The notes beneath the pieces are model-generated. The model was given only the letters and a program-made list of their open reading frames with translations. It ran no database searches and was not told where the DNA came from. From Xylocopa sonorina (Eukaryota > Arthropoda > Insecta > Hymenoptera > Apidae), in NCBI RefSeq assembly GCF_050948175.1, contig NW_027490253.1:620001-684000 (forward strand): a DNA stretch of 64,000 nt. Direction: 5' to 3'. This document shows, piece after piece, positions 9,936-21,053 of the stretch. The position numbers were made by a program, and so were the translations under genes. The stretch's first letter is position 1, and each line of letters opens with the position of its first letter.

Positions 9936-12900
9936 ATTATAAAGCACAAAAGCAGATAAGCATAATGCGATGCATAGAGCTTTACAACCTTCTAACTTAC
10001 TTTGAACTGTTTACATGAAATGCGATATTGGGGTGCATGAAGCATGACAAATTAATTGCTTCGGCACCTGGACATCTAGGAACGCTATCCCCGGGCAGGA
10101 AAGTGTAGGGTTCACACTCAATTCATGTGCAGAAGCAGATAAACATAACGCGATGCTATGAATATTATATCTTATCATGAAATGTAGAAGTAAGATGCGC
10201 AGCCGCGTTTTACGAAGCATTATAACTCTATTGCTTCTAAACCTTCAGATATAGAAACGATATTCCGTAGCAAGGAAGTGATGCATTTACATTCATTTGA
10301 AAAGTAGAGGAGATATAAATAACGCGTTGCATTGAAATTACATCTTATCATGTGACTTAGAACTGACATCCGATATCGCGTTTAATAAAGAGTTAGAAAT
10401 CTATTGCTTCGATGCGTAGACATCTAGAAACGCAATTTCCTAGCAAGGAAGTGTCGCATTTACATTCATTTGAAGTATATGCGTGGTATACATGACACTG
10501 CGCAATGAATATTATATACTATCATGAAACATAGAAATGAGAAACGATGTCGCGTTTTGAGAAGCACTAGAGCACTAATGCTACGATACGTAGACACCTG
10601 CAAACGCTATTTCCTAGCAAGGAAGTGTCGCATTTACATTCTTTTGAAGTGAATACGTGGTATACATAACACTGCACAATGAATATTATATCTTACCATG
10701 AAACATAGAAATGAGATGCGATATGGCGATTTATGAAGCAGTAGATGTCTATTGCTTCGATACGTAGACATCTGCAAACCCTATTTCCTAGCAAGGAAGT
10801 GTCGCATTTACATTCTTTTGAAGTTAATACGAGGTATACATAACACTCCACAATGAATATTATATATTATCATGAAACATAGTAATGAGTAGCGATATCG
10901 CGTTTTGAGAAGCATTAGAACTCTAATGCTACGATACGTAGACATCTGCAAACGCTATTTCCTGGCAAGGAACTATCTCATTTACATTCTTTAGAAGTGT
11001 AGACTAGGAATTCATAACACTTCACAATGAATATTATATCTTATCATGAAACATAGAAATGAGATGCGATATCGCGATTTGAGAAGCATTAGAAATCTAT
11101 TGCTGCGATACGTAGACATCCGCAAACGCTATTTCCCAGCAAGGAAGTTTCGCATTTACATTCTTTTGAAGTGAGTACGAGGTATACATGACACTTCGCA
11201 ATGAATGTTATATCTTATCACGAAACATAGAAATGAGATGCGATATCGCAATTTAAGAAGCATTAGAACTCTATTGCTACGATACGTAGACATCTGCAAA
11301 CGTTATTTCCTAGCAAGGATTAGTCGGATTCACTTTCTTTTGAACGGAATACGAGGTATACATGACACTTCGCAATGAATATTATATCTATTCACGAAAC
11401 ATAGAAATGAGATGCGATATCGCGATTTAAGAAGCATTAGATCTCTATTGCTACGATACGTAGACATCTGAATACGCTATTTCCTAGCAAGGAAGTGTCA
11501 CATTTACATTCGCTTGGAGTAAATACGAGGTATACATGACACTTCGCAGTGAATATTATATCTTATCACGAAACATATAAATGAGATGCGATATCGCGGA
11601 TTAAGTAGCATTAGAACTCTATTGCTACGATACGTAGACATCTGCAAACGCAATTTCCTAGCAAGCAGTAGTCGCATTTACATTCTTTTGAAGCGAATAC
11701 GAGGTATACATGACACTTCGCAATGAATATTATATCTTATCACGAAACATAGAAATGGGATGCGATATCGCGATTTAAGTAGCATTAGAACTCTATTGCT
11801 ACGATACGTAGAGATCTGCAAACGCTATTTCGTAGGATGGAAGTGTCGCATTTACATTCTTCAGAAGTGAATACGAGGTATACATGACACTTCGCAATGA
11901 ATACTATATCTGATCACGAAACATAAAAATGAGATGCGATATCGCGATATAAGTAGCATTAGAACTCTATTGCTACGATACGTAGACATCTGCAAACGCT
12001 AGTTCCTGGCAAGGAAATGCCGCACTTATATTCGTTTCGAGTGAATACGAGGTATACATGACGCTTCGCAATCAATATTATATCTTAACATGAAGCATAG
12101 AAATGAGATGCGATATCGCGTTTTGAGAAACATTAGAACTCTATTGCTACGATACGTAGACATCTGCAAACGCTATTTCCTAGGATGGAAGTGTCGCATT
12201 TACATTCTTTTGAAGTGAATTCTAGGTATACATGACACTTCGGAATGAATATTACAACTTATCATGAAACATAGAAATGAGATGCGATATCATGATCAAA
12301 GAAGCATTTGAATTCTATTGCTACAATACGTAGGCATCCGCAAACGTTATTTCCTAGCAAGCAATAGTCGCATTTACATTCTTTTGAAGTGAGTACGAGG
12401 TATACATGACACTTCGCAATGAATATTATATCTTATCACAAAACATTTAAATGAGATGCGATATCGCGTTTTAAGAAGCATTAGAACTCTATTACCTCGA
12501 CGCGTAGACATCTGCAGACGCTATTTCCTAACATGGAAGTGTTGCATTTACATTCTCTTGAAGTGAATACGAGGTGTACATGACACTTCGCAATGAATAT
12601 TACATCTTATCACAAAACATTTAAATGAGATGCTATATCGCGATTTAATTAGCATTAGAACTCTATTGCTGCGATACGTAGACATCTGCAAACGCTATTT
12701 CCTAGGATGGAAGTGTCGCATTTACATTCTTTTGAAGTGAATTCGATGTATACATGACACTTCGGAATGAATATTATATCTTATCACGAAACATAGAAAT
12801 GAGATGCGATTTCGCGATTTAAGTAGCATTAGAACTCTATTGCTACGATACGTAGACATCTGAATACGCTATTTCCTAGCAAGGAAGTGTCGCATTTACA

Positions 12901-14768
12901 TTCTTTTGAAGTGAATACGAGGTATACATGACACGTCGCAATGAATATTATGTCTTATCATGAAACATAGTAATGAGACGCGATATCCCGTTTTAAGAAG
13001 CATTAGACCTCTATTGCTTCGATAAGTAGACATCTGCAAACGCTACTTCCTAGCACGGATGTGTCGCGTTTACATTCATTTGATGTCAAGACGAGGTATG
13101 CATAACACTGCACATTGAATATAATATCTCATCACGAAACACAGAACTGAGATGCGATATCACGATATATGAAGCATTAGAACTCTACTGCTCCGATACG
13201 GAGACATCCGCAAACGCTATTACCAATTAAGGGACTGTCGCATTTACATTCTTTTGAAGTGAATACGTGGTATACATGACACCTTTCAATGAATATTATA
13301 TCTTATCATGAAACATAGAAATGAGATGCGACATCGCGCTTTGAGAAGCATTAGAACTCGATTTCTGCGATACGTTGACATCTGCCAACCCTATTTCCTA
13401 GCAAGGAGGTGTCGCACTTACATTCATTTGAAGAGTATGCGAGGTATACATAACACGTCGCAATGAATATTATAACTTATCATGAAACATAGAAATGAAG
13501 TGGGATATCGCGATTTAAGAAGCTTTAGAACTCTATAGCTTCGATACGCAGACATCTGCAAACGCTACTTCCTAGCAAGCAAATGTCGCATTTACATTCG
13601 TTTGAAGTGTATGCGAGGTATAAATGACACTTTGCAATGAATATTATATCTTATCATGAAACATAGAAATGAGATGCGATATCGCGATTTAAGAAGTGTT
13701 AGAACACTATTGCTTCGATACGTAGACATCTGCAAAGGCTACATCCTAGCAAGGAAGCGTCGCACTTACATTCTTTTGAAGTCTATGCGAGGTATACGTG
13801 GCATCTCGCAATGAATATTATATCTTATCATGAAACCTAGAAATGAGGTGCGATTTCGCGTTTTAAGAAGCTTTAGAAATATATTGCTTCGATACATCGA
13901 CATCTGCAAACGCTATTTCCTAACAAGGAAGTGTCGCATTTACATTCCTTTGAAGTGAATACGAGGTATACATGACACTTCGCAATGAATGTTATATCTT
14001 ATCAAGAAACATAGAGATGAGATGCGATATCGCGCTTTGAGAAGCATTAGAACTCTGTTGCTTCGATACGTTGACATCAGCCATCACTATTTCCTAGCAA
14101 GGAAGTGTCGCATTTACATTCCTTTGAAGTGTAGACGAGGAATACATACCACTTCTAAATGAATATTATATCTTATCATGATTCATAGCAATGAGATGCG
14201 ATATTGCGTTTTAAGAAACATTAGAACTCTATTACTGCGGTACGTAGACATCGGCAAACGGTATTTCCTATCAGGGAAGTGTGGCATATACATTCATTTG
14301 AAAAGTATGAGAGGTATACATGACACTTCGCAATGAATATTATATCTCATCATGAAACATAGAAATGAGATGCGATATCGCGATTTAAGTAGCATTAGAA
14401 CCCCTTTTGCTACGATACGTAGACATCTGAATACGCTATTTCCTTGCAAGGAAGTGTCGCATTTACATTCGTTTGGAGAGAAGACGAGGTATACATGACA
14501 CTTCGCAATGAATATTATATCTTATCATGAAATATAGAAGAGAGATGCGATATCGCGTTTTAAGAAGCATTAGAACTCTATTGCCTCGACGCGTAGAGAT
14601 CTGCAGACGCTATTTCCTAGCATGGAAGTGTCGCATTTACATTCTTTTGATGTGAATACGAGGTGTACATGACACTTCGCAATGAATATTATCTTATCAC
14701 GAAACATAGAAATGAGTTGCGATATGGCGATTTAAGTAGCATTAGAACTCTATTGCTACGATACGTAG
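9936..14768 (-). repeat. 174-bp satellite array II (reverse)
   Basis: The array holds about 28 monomers of the same family in inverted orientation. Each carries GATACGTAGACATCTGCAAA, CTATTTCCTAGCAAGGAAGTG, CGCATTTACATTC and GAGATGCGATATCGCG. The first monomers (9940-10230) are the diverged type seen at 2900-3060 in array I, including a private CCCGGGCAGG/GCACCTGGACATCT combination. Arrays I and II are therefore inverted copies around the 4419-9935 island. The array is interrupted at 14769 by element G1. Confidence 0.95.
14765..14768. repeat. target-site duplication GTAG, left of G1
   Basis: GTAG precedes the LTR at 14769 and recurs at 24511-24514 right after the other LTR. Joining the flanks gives an uninterrupted satellite phrase (GATACGTAGACATCTGC), so the duplication arose on insertion into a monomer. 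Confidence 0.95.
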
Positions 14769-16088
14769 TGTGACGGGTTTTCCCGTTACAATCCCGCAAG
14801 AAAGGGGGGAGATCGAAACAATAATAAAGGGGTATACGGAAGTTTAATCGGGGTATGATCGTCGATGAATTCGCCAACGCCAAATACAAAACAGAGAATT
14901 TTCTATCCCGTGAGTATTTTGTAACTGCGAGGCGGGGACTTTTTGGGCGGCAGCTACTCAAGGAGTAGCGAAAACTATTAGACCACGCAACCCGGGGAAA
15001 CCCGGTGCAAGATACTCCTTGAAATTTCGAAATACTCTATAGCTCGACTACTCCTAGCCGAGTACGCAAATTAGGGTCGCGGGATACTGAACTCACGGCT
15101 TCTTTCTAGATTGCCTCGACGCGGTATTACAAAAGGGTATCTGACACGCCGCGAATGACCGGGGATCACCACCCGTTATACAATACAAAATTACAATACG
15201 CAATATCGCAAATACGGCAGGGAACAAAATGGGACGCTTTAGCGTATAAGGGACTCACGTTCTCTGCTTCCAGCAAGTCTGGATCTCGTTCAGAGTCCGT
15301 CTATATCTCTCTCTCTCTCTCCTCCGAATCGCTCCGTATGATCGCTTGCTCGCTGAGAATCGCTAAGTAGTCGCTAAGAAGTAGAGGCGAAGAAGAGGAT
15401 GTCTCCCTGCTGGCTAGCTCTTATATAGGTTAGCTGGGGTTCCTCGGATCCCCTTGGATCCTTCCTAGGGTTCCTTGGTGGGGTAGGGCTATGCGCGTGG
15501 GGATTGTTCGGGGGCATCGATCGGTGGATTTCGGCGATCTTCCCCTGATCGCCCGCTCTGGTGTGTCCAGCGGGGGTCCTCTGGATTATTTGAACTGCGG
15601 CGCGTGTCGGCGCCGCGCTTTCTCGGCTCACCTGCAGCTCCGCTGCTCATCTTGAGTTTCCCTCTCCATGGGCTCAGGAGAGGGTTGGAGGTCCCTTCTC
15701 ACACCCGAGGTCCTTCCTGTCCGTCTCCATGGACTATGGCAGCGGTCTTATCGGCGCAGGGCTCTGGATCTTATCCTTTGGGCTTCAGTGTCTCTTCTGG
15801 TTCGCTTCCCGACTCCTCCACCGTCGAGCCCGTCACTCTACCTCGGCGCATAAGCCCGTCCACGGTCCTGCGGTCTTCGTATTCGCCGAAGGGCGTCTTC
15901 TGGGTTGCTTCTTCTTTAGCTCGCCAGTCTTATTCGTAGAACGGAGAGAGAGAAAAGAACGGTGAGGGGAAGGGGGGAAAGGTTCTATAACCGCGTATTT
16001 CACATTTCTCGCATGAGTGGTGATCTGTAAGCTAGTCTAACCGAAGCAGGGGAGGGGTGAGCGAGCCTTGTGACGCCACCACGTCACA
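14769..16088 (-). mobile_element. 3' LTR of G1
   Basis: The genes run on the minus strand, so this is the downstream LTR. Both ends carry TGTGACG/CGTCACA, and the end at 16069-16088 is an internal hairpin (TGTGACG, six-base spacer, CGTCACA). It contains a CT microsatellite near 15308 and TTATATAGG at 15419-15428, the counterpart of the TATA-like site in the 5' LTR. Confidence 0.95.
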
Positions 16089-16102
16089 ACTCCCCCCCAC
16101 TT
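16089..16102 (-). promoter_or_regulatory. polypurine tract
   Basis: On the coding strand this reads AAGTGGGGGGGAGT immediately before the 3' LTR. This is the expected position and composition for the plus-strand DNA primer of a Gypsy element. Confidence 0.85.
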
Positions 16103-16462
16103 GTCGATGGTTATCCCTTGGATAACCTGAGCACACACACACAACCATACGTATCCCGCTCATTCACTCTCCCTTATGGGCTAGAGCGTCTTGGTTGTGG
16201 ATCCGGGAAGGATACGGGAATTGGTAATAAATTGGGGAACATAGAAGATGGGGTAACTAGGTTGTACCGCTATGCGACTGCTGGGGTTCGCAGTTTTCCG
16301 GCTTCCTCCCTAATTCTTCCACTCGCTGCAACTACTCGGTGTGGTATTTAAACGAGGATAGGGATGGGAGTTAGCCACGAGAGACGTAACAAAAGAAAAC
16401 TAACTTCCTCATTGGAACTTATCAATATTTTATTTGTCTCCAGGAGGAGATACATGCGGCTC
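16103..16462. other. G1 3' untranslated region
   Basis: This stretch lies between the third open frame and the polypurine tract. It contains a short CA run near 16133. I see no coding frame with recognisable content. Confidence 0.6.
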
Positions 16463-17120
16463 CTAGATCGGGGGAATATTTTTTCTATGCGGGCGTGGGC
16501 GGTCTTCAATTTTGTTGGGGCACCGCGGTGCGATGTGCCCAACGCTGCCACACGCCCAGCATCGTATGACTCGCGCTGTCTGTCGGGAGGGTTTCGCGGT
16601 GACGAACGGGGGGCGGGAAACTTTAAGTGACATTAAGGACGGTATAGTGCTTGGGGAACGGGGCGATGCGTCCTTGTGTATCGGCTGCATGACGGACCTG
16701 GGAGTGATGAGGAGATCCTCTCGGGTGGTGGGGGAGATTGCTGGAGTGCGGACTGTCTTCCGCATGGATCTCGGGGGCGCTCGCGGAGTGGTTTGCTTAG
16801 CCGATCCTGGGGGAAGGGAGGGGGCCTTGGGTTGTTCCAGAGTCCTGGCCTGGCGGGAGCGGGAAGTCGCTCGCGGTGGAGGGTGTGGTACGCTGTCGCA
16901 AGGCGTATCGTGGGATCGGTCTCCCGATCCGGAATGCCTCTCGCTCGGCGACCTGGAGGGCGGCCGCGAGGTCTACGTAAAACTGCCTGGCTCGTTCCGT
17001 CTCCCAATTCAACCTCAGTGTGGGAGGGTCGGTCTCTCCGTACCCGATGAGTGCGTACCGGGCCTCTCTCTCCTCCGCCGTCTCGTCCCCTCTGGGTAGG
17101 GTGGTTCGGGGTCTCGGCAT
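16463..17120 (-). pseudogene. ORF3: acidic protein with a C-terminal CCHC knuckle, frameshifted
   Basis: An ATG at 17120 (context AACAATGCC) opens 107 codons. The early part is acidic and helix-prone (T-A-E-E-R-E-A-R-Y-A-L-I-G-Y), followed by a region rich in R, P and T. It stops at 16797. The next frame over is open from about 16860 to 16463 and encodes a canonical C-x2-C-x4-H-x4-C knuckle (R-C-W-A-C-G-S-V-G-H-I-A-P-R-C, at 16520-16561). One indel joins the parts into a ~215-residue nucleic-acid-binding protein. It overlaps the end of pol in another frame, where the pol-frame translation is low-complexity R/P. Gag already has its own two knuckles, so this is an extra one downstream of integrase. 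It could instead be a captured gag piece. Confidence 0.5.
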
Positions 17121-17549
17121 TGTTCTGCAATGGCGGGATAGCGGGACTTATTTCTCGAATTGATCGAGGGTGCTGGGTGGTATCGAATCCCTTGGTTTCT
17201 GGTGGGTCCAGGGGTGGGTAGTAGGGTAAAAGGTCCTTAATGTGGACCTTGGGGTGCGTCCTTTTCCCCGGGACTCGGATTCGGTACACCACAGGAGATA
17301 ACTTCGCGGTTATTCTGTAGGGGCCTTTGAATCTGGGTGCTAACTTGGCCGCGAACTTCTGCGCGGCGGACGACAGGGCTCTATTCCGCCTACGCACTAG
17401 GTCTCCTACTTCGTATTCCCGGTGTACACGACCTCGATTATAATAATTCGCCTGCCGGCTGGCCGCTCTTGATAGATTCTTTTTGACCCAATCATGGATC
17501 AGGGGTAGGCGTTTCATTCGGTCTTTCCAGGCCGCGGGGTCGGTTCGTT
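16633..17549 (-). pseudogene. integrase C-terminal part of G1 pol
   Basis: The useful coding part runs from 17549 to about 17130. It shows W-K-D-R-M-K-R-L-P-L, then N-Y-Y-N-R-G-R, V-G-D-L-V-R-R-R, and the GPY/F-type module R-F-K-G-P-Y-R-I followed by V-H-I-K-D-L-L-P-Y-Y. That is the normal end of Gypsy integrases without a chromodomain. It is cut off from the catalytic core by the insertion at 17564-18093. Removing 544 bp (the insert plus one flanking repeat) brings it into exactly the frame of the core. Past about 17120 the frame stays open to 16633 but reads as R/P-rich filler overlapping ORF3. Confidence 0.85.
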
Positions 17550-17563
17550 TCTCGTAGGGGGGT

Positions 17564-18093
17564 GGGTTCCAGAACCTGGGAGTCCAGGAAGTACCCATCC
17601 CCACCTCCTCGCGGTGGAACCTGGGCGCCGGGCTTGCCCGGTGGCTAACGGGGCTCTGGGGCTACCATACCCAAATCGAATTCGTTTAAGACTCGGAGGT
17701 TTGGTGCATCAACGATTGCCCAAAATAGTCCGAATCCTTTTCGTAGAGCAAACATGAATTGACTGAGCAGGCAGTCTGGAGCATCTATAAATTTGGCCAA
17801 ACTGATGCTTAATATTCAAAAAGGGTCAGAGTGAGCGTGTTCGCGTACACGTAGCGAGTCCGCCTCCCCGAGGTTCCCCGTGGGTACTCCGGCGGTTAGG
17901 ATTCGTCCTCTCCGACGGAGTAGCTGAAGGACTCGTCCGGTGGGAAAGGCGCCCCGGCACATCTGGATTTTTCCATCGCCCCTTTCAGTGAGGTGGGAGT
18001 AACTGGTTGGTAGATGGTAGATTCCGTCAGGGTATAGCCGTACGGCTCAGGAACCGCGCTCGATCACCGTCCGGGTGTAGAGCAGACACTAAA
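17564..18093. mobile_element. 530-bp insertion with 14-bp target duplication
   Basis: Flanked by perfect direct repeats TCTCGTAGGGGGGT at 17550-17563 and 18094-18107, it interrupts the integrase frame. The length (544 with one repeat) explains the frame difference on either side exactly. It encodes no recognisable domain. The plus-strand end is ...CACTAAA, a possible short A-rich tail. A 14-bp duplication fits target-primed insertion of a non-LTR or SINE-like element better than an LTR element or most DNA transposons. Family unknown; strand not determined. Confidence 0.75.
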
Positions 18094-19583
18094 TCTCGTA
18101 GGGGGGTACCGGCAGTTCTTTTAGGATACTTTTAGTTGGTCTCGGGTGTCTACCGAAATTAAGGAAAGCGGGGGTCATTTGGGTGGAGGATTGTACTGCC
18201 GTGTTGAGTGCGAAACCCAGTTCAGGGAGATGGGCATCCCAATCTTGATGATCGTCTCCCACAAAGGAGATAATCATCGTCTTTAAGGTCCGGTTGGCAT
18301 GGTATGGGAGTATCGTGGTCTGTCTGATTCCGTATTGACTCAAATACCGGGTCAATGACTTATTCACGAATTCCGTCCCGTTATCGGTCAATAAATACCG
18401 GGGGCAACCCCATCGGTTTAACACTAATTCTCCGAGGGCGGCGGCGATCGTCGCTCCGGTCGCGGTCCGTAACGGTCTGAGTTCCACGTACTTCGTGAAT
18501 AAGTCCTGAAATACCACCACGTATCGATGCCGATTCTTACTCGGCGGGAACGGCCCCATAACATCCGCAGCAACTACTGTCCATGGTCCTTCAGTCGTCC
18601 TTTCGCGCATTAACCCGACCGGGGCACTCTGCGCGACTTTACTAAGCTGACAGGTTCGACAGCCGCGAACGAACTTGACGACGTCTTGAAAGACCCCTGG
18701 CCACGAGAAGTTTTGTATCACTCGTTGGTACGTCTTATCCACTCCTAAGTGGCCAGCCTGGGGGGAGTCATGGGCCTCGTGAAGGGCTCGGGGACGGGAT
18801 TCTGAGGGTAATACCAACTTCCACGCGTTGAGGTCTTCTACCGCGGGGTCGATTATCGGGTGGGGGCGGTAGTGGAACAATCGGTCATTTTCGACCTTCC
18901 AATCGGGGTACTTGGCGGGGAATTCGCGTACGTTACGGATTTGTCCGAGGTACCAGGGGTCCGAAATCTCGTCTAGTGCGCCAAGCGCCGCGGGGCTTCC
19001 CTCGAACATCCGTGACAACGCATCGGGTACTACATTTAACGTCCCTTTCCGGTGGACTATCTCCATATCAAGGTCTTGCATTGTAAGAGCCCACCGTGCT
19101 AATCTTCCCGAGGGGTCTCGTAGGTTTCGTAACCAGCGTAAGCTACTGTGGTCCGTGACTACCCGGAAAGAGGTACCCTCCAAATACGGTCTCAGTTTCT
19201 TCGCGGCCCATAACACGGCAAGACACTCATTTTCGGTAACAGTGTACTTCCGTTCCGCGCGGGATAGGACACGACTGCAAAAAACAATAGGGTGCTCCTC
19301 TCCATCGTCCGATTGTTGGGTAAGCACGGCTCCGATCGCCACATCGCTGGCGTCGGTATGGACGGTAAAGGGTTTCTCAAAATCCGGACGGGCTAATACT
19401 GGGGTTCTGGTAAGGGCCATTCTCAACACATCAAATGCCTCCTGCTGCTCGTTTCCCCAATGCCACTTTTGGTCTTTCTCTAATAGCTTGACTAAGGGTA
19501 TTTTATGCTTCGAGATATCTCCCATAAAGCGGGCATACCAACCAATCATTCCGAGGAAACGGCGAAGCTGTTTGATGGTTTTC
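18089..19583 (-). pseudogene. RNase H and integrase core of G1 pol
   Basis: Counting from the methionine at 19549: RNase H lies at residues ~60-180 with H-T-D-A-S (D66), E-N-E, T-D-H-S-S (D133) and P-D-A-L-S-R. The integrase zinc-binding H-H-C-C follows (H260, H267, C297, C300). The catalytic core has V-A-A-D-V-M-G (D329) and L-T-D-N-G-T-E-F (D389). The third catalytic residue, a glutamate about 35 residues after D389, is absent: the text runs L-P-Y-H-A-N-R-T-L-K, too short by about eight residues. The frame stops at 18089, inside the 530-bp insertion's left-hand repeat. RNase H looks intact; integrase cannot be functional as read. Confidence 0.9.
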
Positions 19584-19607
19584 GGGGGGGGGGGGGGGGG
19601 GGGGGGG
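19584..19607. repeat. 24-base G run inside pol
   Basis: The run sits where the RT thumb passes into the connection and RNase H region, a place that normally encodes a short proline run. Its length of 24 puts the downstream RNase H out of frame; a length congruent to 2 modulo 3 would keep the frame. It may be slippage in nature or a homopolymer error in the assembly. Confidence 0.9.
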
Positions 19608-21053
19608 ATAATTCAACAACGGCGCGACTTTTTCCGGATCGGTTTTTAATCCGTCTTTCCAAATTACATACCCTAGGTACCTCATCTCCGGACAAAAGAA
19701 GGCACTCTTCTCTCGATTTATCTCTAAACCCGCCTTCTTCAAGGCCTTTAAAACGAGAGTCAAAAAACGGAAATGCTCTTCTTCGGTCTCGGTCGCAATT
19801 ACTACGTCATCTATGTATGCAAAGACGTGCGGCTCCCATTCGGGTCGTATTATCCGGTCCATTAATCGCTGAAAAGTCGCGGGGGCGTTGGTCAAGCCGA
19901 AGGGCATACGGGTAAAATGGAAAAGGCCTCTACCAGGGACGGCAAACGCGGTGATGGGGCGGCTTCGGGGTTCAAGGGGGACTTGAAAGTACGCCTGACT
20001 TAGGTCTAACTTGGAAATATGCCTAGCTCGTCGCAGCCCATCCAATATCCTATCTAGGTTCGGCAACGGGTAGGCATCTTTACGCGTCACTTTATTTACA
20101 TCCCGGTAATCTATGCAAAATCTATGCTTCCCATTCGGTTTAGGGACTATTACCGGGTTGCTCAACCACCCGCTATCCGACGGCTCAATTATTCCCTCCG
20201 CAAGCATCCTGTCAACTTCGGCCTGTGCAATACGCAGGAGATAGGGAGAGATGTTGCGGGGACGTTGTCGGATAGGCGGATGACTGCCCACGTCTATTTT
20301 GTGACGGACTAAGGGGGTGGAATTCAGGGTGCCAGTCGGGGGGGTGCTCACCAGGTGATCTAGTAGCTTACTGAGTTTCCTATTCGTTTCATCGGTGACT
20401 TCTGCCAACCCTACAAATTCCGGAAAAATGGGAACCGTCTGTGGCATCCGTCCTGTCAAACTAAAGCGTCTCGTGGGTCCATTAGGCGTCTTCCACGTGT
20501 CTTGTCCATAGTCTATGGTCATCGCGAATAGTTTGCAGAAATCGATTCCCAAAATACTGTCATACCCCAAGGCAGCCACGCGCAACTTCAAAGGTTTGAT
20601 CTGTCCATGAATCTCGAAATACAACGAAGTTTCCCCCGTCACGGGGACCACCTCGTTGTTAGCGACTCGTACTCCGCCAGTGGCGGTCTTAAACTCAACT
20701 TTCAAGGACTTCGCAAACTCCGTTCCTAAGTAGGAACGCGTGGCTCCTGGGTCTACCAATGCTTCCACGGTACGTCCAAAAAAATTAAGCGTCAAATAAT
20801 GTCGATTATCGTCCGTGTCACTGTCCATCGGTTCTTCGTCTATGTCAAAACTGGAGGCTGGGAGGTCGGGGTGTTTACAAGGGTTCACGATTCTACTGGG
20901 CAGGCGGGGTTTCGAAGCGCTGGGGGACGGTACTTTCACTGGCCTCCCCCCCTCAGGTTTCCCGCTCGGACATGACGGCAACGCGGGCAAGAGTTGACAG
21001 TGTGGCCCGGCAATCCACACACACGGCAAAAGGAGCCCAATTCGTGCGGGCAT
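19608..21053 (-). pseudogene. protease and reverse transcriptase of G1 pol
   Basis: Counting from 21053: the aspartic protease core is A-L-V-D-P-G-A-T-R-S-Y at residues 98-108 and the flap-side motif I-L-G-I-D-F is at 167-172. The D-P-G triplet replaces the usual D-[ST]-G, either a lineage variant or damage. RT covers about 260-470: F-C-I-D-Y-R-D-V-N, K-L-D-L-S-Q-A-Y-F-Q, R-M-P-F-G-L-T-N-A-P, and the catalytic F-A-Y-I-D-D (Y413 to D416). All RT motifs are intact. The frame begins upstream of 20950 in overlap with the gag end, consistent with -1 frameshift expression. It is lost at the 24-base G run. Confidence 0.92.
20945..20951 (-). promoter_or_regulatory. candidate -1 frameshift site between gag and pol
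   Basis: On the coding strand, AGG GGG GGA in the gag frame contains the heptamer GGGGGGA. A -1 slip there moves from the gag knuckle frame, which stops at 20936, into the protease frame. The frames differ by exactly -1. The heptamer fits the X-XXY-YYZ pattern only loosely, because X and Y are both G. I have not folded the downstream RNA. Confidence 0.4.

Noticed and set aside
15155..16351. Overlapping plus-strand frames in the G1 LTR (also 23578-24361)
   Set aside because: They lie inside the LTR, in three frames at once, on the strand opposite to the element's genes, and change between the two LTRs through indels.
16512..17099. 195-codon plus-strand frame rich in G, R and V
   Set aside because: It is the antisense of the GC-rich ORF3 and pol end region. 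Its composition reflects base bias and it has no motif.
17564..18093. 28S rRNA fragment or tRNA-derived SINE
   Set aside because: I could not match it to conserved rRNA segments and found no convincing pol III A and B boxes.
18912..19649. 245-codon plus-strand frame antisense to RNase H and integrase
   Set aside because: It is a shadow of a strongly coding minus-strand gene and crosses the 24-base G run.
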